Below are positions 58,348-64,000 of a stretch of 64,000 nucleotides of DNA, in pieces. The notes beneath the pieces were generated by a model. The model worked only from the letters and a program-made list of their open reading frames with translations. It searched no databases and was not told the origin of the DNA. Position 1 is the stretch's first letter. Each line of letters starts with the position of its first letter. A program made the translations under genes and the position numbers. Source of the DNA: Rhodococcus aetherivorans (GTDB lineage Bacteria > Actinomycetota > Actinomycetes > Mycobacteriales > Mycobacteriaceae); NCBI RefSeq assembly GCF_011058165.1, contig NZ_JAALEG010000002.1, forward strand, positions 62,001 through 126,000, read 5' to 3'.

Positions 58348-58977
58348 TCAGGCGGCGGTGGCGGCGGTCAGCCACTCCACGAGCGGCCGGACGTCGCGCC
58401 ACGCGGTGCGCACCTCGTCGAGGGTGCGCGGCGTGTCGAGCCACTCGGGCGACGGGTGCTCCCGCGCCGCGGTGAGGGACTTGTGCCGCAGCAGGTCGAG
58501 ACGGGGGTGATCCTCCGCGACGCCGCGCGGACGGGTCTTCAGCCGTTCGCCACCGATCTCGTACCCGGCCCGGCGCAGCCGCCGCACGAGCGTCTCGAGC
58601 CGGGGACCGTGGCGCGAATCGTCCACGGTGGCACGGTATGCGGAGACCTGTGCGGACGAGCCCGCGTAGAAGCCGCCGGCGATCCGCAGCCCGGCGGCGT
58701 CGATCTGCACGTAGAACCCGACGCCGGGCCCGGTTTGCACGAATCCGCCCTGATGAGTCTTGTACGGCGACTTGTCCGCGCTGAAGCGGACGTCGCGATG
58801 CGGACGAAACGCCTTGCCCGGGCCGAACTCCGGTTCGAGTTCCGCGAGCAGGGCAAGCATCGGGCCGCGCACGCAGTCGTCATAGACGGCCTTGTGCGCG
58901 GCCCAGAACGGCTTGCTGTTGTCCGCCTCGAGGTCTTCGTAGAAGTCGAGGGCGGCAACGGGGAAGCCGGTGAACAT
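58348..58977 (-). CDS. DUF2461 family protein
   Basis: 209-residue protein matching DUF2461 over its length: FTGFPVAALDFYEDLEADNSKPFWAAHKAVYDDCVRGPM, FRPHRDVRFSADKSPYKTHQGGFV, GVGFYVQIDAAGLRIAGGFY and HKSLTAAREHPSPEWLDT. The role of the family is not established. The ATG at 58977 has AAAGGA about 8 nt upstream. It is 53 nt downstream of prs on the same strand and may share its transcript. Confidence 0.85.
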   Translation of the reverse strand: MFTGFPVAALDFYEDLEADNSKPFWAAHKAVYDDCVRGPMLALLAELEPEFGPGKAFRPHRDVRFSADKSPYKTHQGGFVQTGPGVGFYVQIDAAGLRIAGGFYAGSSAQVSAYRATVDDSRHGPRLETLVRRLRRAGYEIGGERLKTRPRGVAEDHPRLDLLRHKSLTAAREHPSPEWLDTPRTLDEVRTAWRDVRPLVEWLTAATAA

Positions 58978-59030
58978 GCCGGGTGTCCTTTCGGTCCGGT
59001 GACGGTCCGAAAGTACACCGCCTTCCGCGA

Positions 59031-60011
59031 CTACGCGGAACCGTTGAACAGCGACGTCACCGAGCCGTTCTCGAACACCTCCTGGATGGTGCGCGCGAGC
59101 AGCGGCGCGATCGACAGGACGGTGAGCGTCGGGAACCGCTTCTCGTCGTCGATCGGCAGCGTGTTGGTGACGATCACCTCCTCGGCACCGCACGCGGCGA
59201 GGCGCTCGGAGGCGGGGTGCGAGAGCACGCCGTGGGTGGCGGCGATGACGACGTCGCCCGCGCCGGCCTCCTTCAGGATCTTCACGGCCCCGGCGATGGT
59301 GCCGCCGGTGTCGATCATGTCGTCGATGAGGATGCAGGTGCGGCCCTCGACCTCACCGACCACGCGGTTGGACTTGACCTGGTTCGGGACCAGCGGGTCG
59401 CGGGTCTTGTGGATGAACGCCAGCGGGGCGCCCCCGAGGGTGTCGGCCCACTTCTCGGCGACGCGGACGCGGCCGGAGTCGGGGGAGACCACGGCGATGT
59501 TCTCGACGCCGTACCTGTCGCGGATGTACTCGGCGAGCTGGCCCTGGGCGTGCATGTGGTCGACCGGTCCGTCGAAGAAGCCCTGGATCTGGTCGGTGTG
59601 CAGATCGACGGTGATGATGCGGTCCGCGCCGGCGGTCTTGAGCAGATCGGCGATCAGGCGGGCGGAGATGGGCTCACGGCCGCGGTGCTTCTTGTCCTGG
59701 CGGGCGTACGGGTAGAACGGCAGGACGGCGGTGATGCGCTTGGCCGAGCCTCGCTTGAGCGCATCGATCATGATGAGCTGTTCCATCACCCACTGGTTGA
59801 GCGGGAACGGGTGGCTCTGCAGCACGAACGCGTCGGAGCCGCGCACGGACTCCTCGAACCGCACGAAGATCTCGCCGTTGGCGAAGTCACGCGCGGTCTG
59901 CGGGGTGACCTGGACGTCGAGCTCCTTCGCCACCTGCTCGGCCAGCTCGGGGTGGGCCCGGCCGGAGAAGAGCATCAAGTTCTTCTGGTTGTCGATCCAA
60001 TTGGAGGTCAC
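59031..60011 (-). CDS. prs: Ribose-phosphate pyrophosphokinase
   Basis: 326-residue class I PRPP synthase, supplying PRPP for nucleotides, His, Trp and, in mycolata, decaprenyl-phospho-arabinose. [42 protein letters not shown] and [18 protein letters not shown] are present. The divalent-cation site is [18 protein letters not shown], and the PRPP loop is [17 protein letters not shown]. Its ATG overlaps the glmU stop (ATGA, 60008-60011). The glmU-prs order is the mycobacterial one. Confidence 0.97.
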   Translation of the reverse strand: MTSNWIDNQKNLMLFSGRAHPELAEQVAKELDVQVTPQTARDFANGEIFVRFEESVRGSDAFVLQSHPFPLNQWVMEQLIMIDALKRGSAKRITAVLPFYPYARQDKKHRGREPISARLIADLLKTAGADRIITVDLHTDQIQGFFDGPVDHMHAQGQLAEYIRDRYGVENIAVVSPDSGRVRVAEKWADTLGGAPLAFIHKTRDPLVPNQVKSNRVVGEVEGRTCILIDDMIDTGGTIAGAVKILKEAGAGDVVIAATHGVLSHPASERLAACGAEEVIVTNTLPIDDEKRFPTLTVLSIAPLLARTIQEVFENGSVTSLFNGSA

Positions 60012-61486
60012 TGGTCCTGGCCGTCCTTATGCCGTTCGATCTCTTGCTGCTGCCGTGCTGCAGACGCTGCCTCGGCCGCGGGGGTCCCGGGTCGGTTTCG
60101 CTGGACCCAGCCTTCAATATTGCGCTGTGGCGCACCCGACACCGCAAGCGCCCCCGGCGGAACGTTGCGGCGCAGGACCGTGCCGGCGCCGGTGTAAGCT
60201 CCGTCGCCGACCGTCACGGGGGCCACGAACATGGTGTCCGACCCGGTCCGGACGTGGGATCCGACGACCGTGCGCGACTTGTGCACGCCGTCGTAGTTGA
60301 CGAACACGCTCGAGGCCCCGATGTTCGAGTACTCGCCGATGGTGGCGTCGCCGACGTAGGTCAGATGCGGCACCTTCGAGTGCGGCCCGATCTCGGCGTT
60401 CTTGGTCTCCACGAACGTGCCGATCTTGCCGGACTCGCCGAGGTCGGTGCCCGGCCGCAGGTAGGCGAACGGCCCGACGGTCGCGCCCTCGCCGATCACG
60501 GAGTCCGACCCGTGGGTGCGCACGACCGACGCCCCGGCGCCGATCCGCACGTTCGTCAGCGTGGTGTCCGGGCCGATCACCGCGTCCTCGTCGACCACGG
60601 TCCGGCCGTGCAGCTGCACCCCGGGGTGCAGGGTCACGTCCCGGGCGAGGACGACGTCGACGTCCACCCACGTGCTGGACGGGTCGATCACGGTCACACC
60701 CGCCCGCATCCAGTGCTCGAGGGTGCGCCGGTTCAACTGCGCGGCGAGCGCCGCGAGCTGCACCCGGTCGTTCGCGCCCGCGACCTTCATCGGGTCGGCG
60801 AGCTGGGCGGCGAACACCGGCAGGCCGTCCTCCCGGGCGATCGTGACGACGTCCGTCAGGTACAGCTCGCCCTGCGCATTGTGGGCCCGCAGCCGGGTCA
60901 GCGCGCTGCGGAGGAACTTCGCGTCGAAGGCGTAGATGCCGGCGTTGACCTCGTTGATGGCAGCCTGCTCGGCGTCGGTGTCGGTCTCCTCGACGATCTC
61001 GCGGATCTCGCCGTGGCCGTTCCGGACGATGCGGCCGTACCCGGTGGGATCGTCGGCGAGGAACGTCAGGACGGTCACCGCCGACTGCGCCGGTTCGGCG
61101 AGGTGCTCGGCTTCGAGAGCCTCGAGGGTGTGGCCGTCGAGCAGCGGGACATCGGCGTTGGTGACGACGACCACGCCGGAGAAGTCGCCGGGCAGCGCGT
61201 CGAGCCCGCACTGCACCGCGTGCCCGGTACCGAGCTGCCGGTCCTGGACCGCGATCGACACCTTGCGGTCGAGCGTCTCGGCGATCTCGGCGGTCGCGGC
61301 GGAAACCCGCTCGCGCTCGTGCCCGACGACCACCACCAGGTGGCTCGGGTCCAGCTCTGCGGCCGCGTGCAGCGAATGGGCGAGCATCGTGCGACCCCCG
61401 AGTGTGTGCAGCACCTTCGGGGTCTTGGATCGCATTCGCGTACCCGCTCCGGCCGCCAGAACGACAACTGCGGTCTGCACTTGCAT
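60008..61486 (-). CDS. glmU: Bifunctional N-acetylglucosamine-1-phosphate uridyltransferase/acetyltransferase
   Basis: 492-residue enzyme making UDP-GlcNAc for the cell wall. The N-terminal uridyltransferase has [29 protein letters not shown] and [14 protein letters not shown]. The C-terminal left-handed beta-helix has hexapeptide repeats ([38 protein letters not shown]) and the acetyltransferase His in [23 protein letters not shown] short polar tail follows, as in actinobacteria. ATG 61486 has GAGGGAG upstream. tRNA-Gln lies 71 nt upstream on the same strand. Confidence 0.97.
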   Translation of the reverse strand: MQVQTAVVVLAAGAGTRMRSKTPKVLHTLGGRTMLAHSLHAAAELDPSHLVVVVGHERERVSAATAEIAETLDRKVSIAVQDRQLGTGHAVQCGLDALPGDFSGVVVVTNADVPLLDGHTLEALEAEHLAEPAQSAVTVLTFLADDPTGYGRIVRNGHGEIREIVEETDTDAEQAAINEVNAGIYAFDAKFLRSALTRLRAHNAQGELYLTDVVTIAREDGLPVFAAQLADPMKVAGANDRVQLAALAAQLNRRTLEHWMRAGVTVIDPSSTWVDVDVVLARDVTLHPGVQLHGRTVVDEDAVIGPDTTLTNVRIGAGASVVRTHGSDSVIGEGATVGPFAYLRPGTDLGESGKIGTFVETKNAEIGPHSKVPHLTYVGDATIGEYSNIGASSVFVNYDGVHKSRTVVGSHVRTGSDTMFVAPVTVGDGAYTGAGTVLRRNVPPGALAVSGAPQRNIEGWVQRNRPGTPAAEAASAARQQQEIERHKDGQDQ

Positions 61487-61557
61487 GAAGCTCCCTCGAC
61501 GTTCGACATGCGCAGGTTCGGCACCGGCAGGGGAGCTCGCCGGCCCCGACTGCCCCG

Positions 61558-61629
61558 CTCCGCCGCCAGGACTCGAACCTGAACTATCTGAACCAAAATC
61601 AGAGGTGCTGCCGATTACACCACGGCGGA
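61558..61629 (-). tRNA. tRNA-Gln (anticodon UUG)
   Basis: A 72-nt cloverleaf on the minus strand. Acceptor TCCGCCG pairs with CGGCGGA, discriminator G. The anticodon stem TCTGA/TCAGA holds the loop TTTTGGT (anticodon TTG, reading CAA), and the T-arm contains GGTTCGAGTCC. CCA is not encoded. It may be co-transcribed with glmU. Confidence 0.93.
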
Positions 61630-61815
61630 CTGCCGCATTCCCGGCGCCGACGCCCCGGTCATGCGTCTGTGATCCTCGCATGCCGCCACACCCGGAGTCG
61701 AACGCGGGGCCGGGCGCGTCGCCGCCACGGATAGGCTGATCGCAACCCGCCGCGCGTCGTCCTCGGTGTTTTCCGGTGGCACAGGGTCCGGCCGGGTGCC
61801 GGAAAGGATGTACAC

Positions 61816-62457
61816 GTGTCGAAACCGTCGCAGAACCACGCCGACCGCAGCCCCCGGGTCCGGATGACCGGGACCCAGCGCCGGGAGCAGCTCATCGAGA
61901 TCGGGCGGGCGATCTTCGCCGAGCGCGGCTACGAGGCGGCGTCGATCGAGGAGATCGCCCAGCGGGCCCAGGTCTCCAAGCCCGTGGTCTACGAGCACTT
62001 CGGCGGCAAGGAAGGCCTGTACGCCGTGGTCGTGGACCGGGAGATGTCGACCCTGATGTCGATGATCAGCGCGAGCCTGACGCAGAACCGCTCGCGCATC
62101 CGGGTCGAGCGGGTGGCGCTCGCCCTGCTCACCTACGTCGAGGAACGCACCGACGGCTTCCGCATCCTCGTGCGGGACTCCCCGGTCGCCGCGGAGGAGG
62201 GCACGTACTCGTCCCTGCTGAACGAGGCGGTGCGGCAGGTGGCGCACATCCTTGCCGGCGACTTCTCCCGCCGGGGCTTCGACCCGGACCTGGCCCCGCT
62301 GTATGCGCAGGCGCTGGTGGGCATGGTCGCGACGGCCGCCACGTGGTGGCTGGACGAGCGCAGCCCGTCGAAGGAGGTCGTGGCCGCCCACCTGGTGAAC
62401 CTGTGCTGGAACGGCCTCACCCATCTGGAGGCGAATCCGCAGCTCGGGACCGACTGA
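61816..62457 (+). CDS. TetR-family regulator (Rv1019-like position)
   Basis: 213-residue regulator. [63 protein letters not shown] (about 18-75). The C-terminal domain includes [34 protein letters not shown] and [42 protein letters not shown] 61816 has AAGGA about 7 nt upstream, and a TAGGCT -10-like element lies at 61733. Divergent from tRNA-Gln/glmU, as Rv1019 is from Rv1018c. Targets unknown. Confidence 0.88.
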   Translation: MSKPSQNHADRSPRVRMTGTQRREQLIEIGRAIFAERGYEAASIEEIAQRAQVSKPVVYEHFGGKEGLYAVVVDREMSTLMSMISASLTQNRSRIRVERVALALLTYVEERTDGFRILVRDSPVAAEEGTYSSLLNEAVRQVAHILAGDFSRRGFDPDLAPLYAQALVGMVATAATWWLDERSPSKEVVAAHLVNLCWNGLTHLEANPQLGTD

Positions 62458-62617
62458 CCGGGCGATGCGAACTCCCGATCGCGCCCCTACCAGGTGGTAT
62501 CGTTGCCCAGCCGACTCGACGAGTAATTGCGAGGTGATCGTGGTACCCAGCGGAGCGGCGATCGGCGCCGATCGTCCGGGTCGCCGGGCGGCGCCGAGCC
62601 CGCATCGAGGGGGATGA

Positions 62618-63253
62618 ATGGCCCGGCAGGTTCGCGCCGAGGTGACGCGCGACTCCGTGTTGCGCGGCGCCGCGGAAGTGTTCATGAATCTCGGCTACGC
62701 CAACGCCAGCCTCAACGAGATCATCCAGCAGTCCGGTGTCACCAAGGGTGCGCTGTACTTCCACTTCGCCTCCAAGGAGGAGCTGGCCCGCGCGGTCATC
62801 GACGAGGGCTTCGCCCGGCTGGGTTCGGCCGGGCTGAGCGCGATCAGCGACCGGACCCCCGCCCTCGAGACCATGATCGAACTGTCGGTCCTCACGGTCG
62901 ACGTGTCCCGCGCCGACCCGATCGTGCGCGCCATGTTCCGGCTGGTGATCGAGATCGGCGACTACCGCGGGTCCGGGGAAGGGGTCTTCGCGATCTGGCT
63001 CTCGACGGTGCAGGATCTCGCCAAGCGGGCCCTCGCGGAGGGCGACCTGAGCGAGGAGCTCGAACCGGACGCGGTGGGCCTGCTCGTGCTGCAGGCCCTG
63101 ACCGGGGCTCGCGCGGTCGCGGCGGCACTGAATCGTCGGGACGAGCTCGTCGAGCACCTCGAGAACATGTGGCGCCTGCTGGTGCCCGCGCTCGTGCCCG
63201 CCGACAAGGTCGAGTACTTCCGGCAGTTCGTCTCGCGCCGGCTGCGGGTGTAG
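62618..63253 (+). CDS. TetR regulator resembling gamma-butyrolactone receptors
   Basis: 211-residue regulator. The N-terminus MARQVRAEVTRDSVLRGAAEVFMNLGYANASLNEIIQQSGVTKGALYFHFASKEELARAVIDE follows the ScbR/ArpA pattern (GVTKGALYFHFxSKEELAxAV). The ligand domain has LTVDVSRADPIVRAMFRLVIEIG and LLVLQALTGARAVAAALNRRDELVEHLENMWRLLVPALV. ATG 62618 has GAGGGGG upstream. No A-factor-type synthase or antibiotic cluster is visible nearby, so a hormone-sensing role is only suggested. Confidence 0.8.
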   Translation: MARQVRAEVTRDSVLRGAAEVFMNLGYANASLNEIIQQSGVTKGALYFHFASKEELARAVIDEGFARLGSAGLSAISDRTPALETMIELSVLTVDVSRADPIVRAMFRLVIEIGDYRGSGEGVFAIWLSTVQDLAKRALAEGDLSEELEPDAVGLLVLQALTGARAVAAALNRRDELVEHLENMWRLLVPALVPADKVEYFRQFVSRRLRV

Positions 63254-63297
63254 CCGGGCGATTGCGTTCGGTGCCTCCGCCTGACACGATCGCCGCC

Positions 63298-63630
63298 GTG
63301 ACCCTGGGACCGTTCGACGCGGACGCGGCCGGTGCGGCACTTGCCCGCACCCTGGACGAGCTCGGCGCCGCCGCCGCCGTGACCATCACCCCGGTGCCGG
63401 CGATGCTCACCACCGCCCAGGCGGCGGACGTGCTCGGCGTCGGTCGCCGGCATGTGGGCCGCCTCGTCGACGACGGCACCCTGCCGTCCCGGTTTCGCGG
63501 CCTGCACCGCCGCATCCGCCGCGCCGACGTCCTCGCCTACGCCGAGCGGCGCGCCGAGACCCGGACCCGGGCCCTGGACACCGTCGCCGACCTGAGCCGC
63601 CGCGACGGCCTCTACGACGACGACTTCTAG
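63298..63630 (+). CDS. Excisionase/MerR-like HTH protein, probable antitoxin
   Basis: 110-residue protein with a helix-turn-helix of the excisionase type: MLTTAQAADVLGVGRRHVGRLVDDGTLPSRFRGLHRRIRRADVLAYAERR (about 41-90). The preceding 40 residues and the acidic tail (SRRDGLYDDDF) may contact the toxin. GTG 63298 has a CACGAT -10-like element 7 nt upstream and no clear ribosome binding site. A PIN-domain gene starts 11 nt after its stop, the usual order for an antitoxin-toxin pair. Confidence 0.78.
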   Translation: MTLGPFDADAAGAALARTLDELGAAAAVTITPVPAMLTTAQAADVLGVGRRHVGRLVDDGTLPSRFRGLHRRIRRADVLAYAERRAETRTRALDTVADLSRRDGLYDDDF

Positions 63631-63641
63631 GGGGAACGGTC

Positions 63642-64000
63642 GTGCCGATCCGAGCGGTACTCGACGCGCCGGCGCTGACGCCGCCACGCGTGCGCGACGT
63701 GCTGCTCGCCCTGGCCGAAGACACGCTGTTCCAGCCCTATTGGAGCGACGGCATCGTCGCCGAGGTGGAGCGGCGGCTGCCGTCGCACATGTCGCGCCCG
63801 GCGCGGGACTTCCTGTTCGCCGAACTCGAAACCGCCTTCCCCGAGGCCCGGGTGACCTGGCCGGCCACGGTGCTGCGGGAGGTGCCGTACATCAGCGATC
63901 CCCGCGACGCGCACCTGACCGCGGTGGCGCTGTTCGCGCAGGCCGACGTCGTCGTCACCACCGACGCCGGTCTCGCTCGCTCGCTCGAGCGGTCCGGGGT
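63642..64000 (+). CDS. PIN-domain protein, probable toxin (cut by window end)
   Basis: About 119 N-terminal residues are visible. VPIRAVLDAPALTPPRVRDVLLALAEDTLFQPYWSDGIVAEVERRLPS is the PIN_3 pattern, with an Asp in VLDAP, Trp-Ser and a Glu in AEVERRL. SDPRDAHLTAVALFAQADVVVTTDAGL supplies the later acidic ligands. PIN toxins are Mg-dependent ribonucleases that cut tRNA or rRNA. GTG 63642 has GGGGAA about 7 nt upstream. The C-terminus lies outside the window. Confidence 0.78.
   Translation, partial: MPIRAVLDAPALTPPRVRDVLLALAEDTLFQPYWSDGIVAEVERRLPSHMSRPARDFLFAELETAFPEARVTWPATVLREVPYISDPRDAHLTAVALFAQADVVVTTDAGLARSLERSG

Overview
The window is high-GC actinobacterial DNA, almost certainly from a mycolic-acid-containing member of the Mycobacteriales such as Rhodococcus. 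The evidence is the frequent GTG/TTG starts, the ergothioneine genes egtABCD, RpfB-type resuscitation factors, and gene order. The backbone genes follow the order I recall for Mycobacterium tuberculosis Rv1002c to Rv1019: pmt, rsmI, metG, tatD, rpfB, rsmA(ksgA), ispE, a Pks16-like ligase, pth, rplY, prs, glmU and a TetR regulator. Species was not determined and no database was searched.

Layout. 1-3.7 kb: pmt (cut by the window edge), rsmI, an AGCS symporter and a tiny membrane ORF. 3.9-12.6 kb: a 1326-residue HTH-nSTAND-WD40 protein, then on the minus strand pabB, an ECF41 sigma factor with its oxidoreductase partner, and a DUF2786 protein. 12.6-15 kb: divergent metG/tatD. 15-20.6 kb: an accessory block with maleylacetate reductase, pirin, a VOC protein divergent from DoxX, and a polar amino acid ABC importer with fused binding protein and permease. 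20.8-29 kb: two tandem rpfB genes, rsmA, two tandem cold-shock genes with structured leaders, a WYL regulator, ispE and an ABC-F protein. 29-37.9 kb: catabolic and regulatory genes (FAD monooxygenase/PadR; thiolase-enoyl-CoA hydratase-acyl-CoA dehydrogenase operon with a TetR; SnoaL and VOC proteins; a 3-hydroxyisobutyryl-CoA hydrolase-like protein). 38-42.8 kb: prfC, fatty-acyl ligase, pth, rplY. 43-54.6 kb: a flavoprotein, an EgtE-like enzyme, an APC permease, egtABCD, two MFS exporters and a methyltransferase. 54.7-61.7 kb: a large LuxR regulator, a zinc-ribbon protein, DUF2461, prs-glmU and tRNA-Gln. 61.8-64 kb: two TetR regulators and a toxin-antitoxin-like pair cut by the window end.

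The most informative signals are regulatory or evolutionary. The two csp leaders share stems with compensatory base changes. The two rpfB copies share a 397-bp block identical to the base inside otherwise diverged, perfectly colinear genes. The divergent VOC/DoxX promoters each carry a GTTGA-N4-TCAAC palindrome. The ECF41 operon is preceded by a TGTCACA-N16-TGTC promoter. Several genes have a TANNNT hexamer 5-8 nt before the start codon, which suggests leaderless transcripts.

No CRISPR array, prophage, insertion sequence or rRNA was seen.
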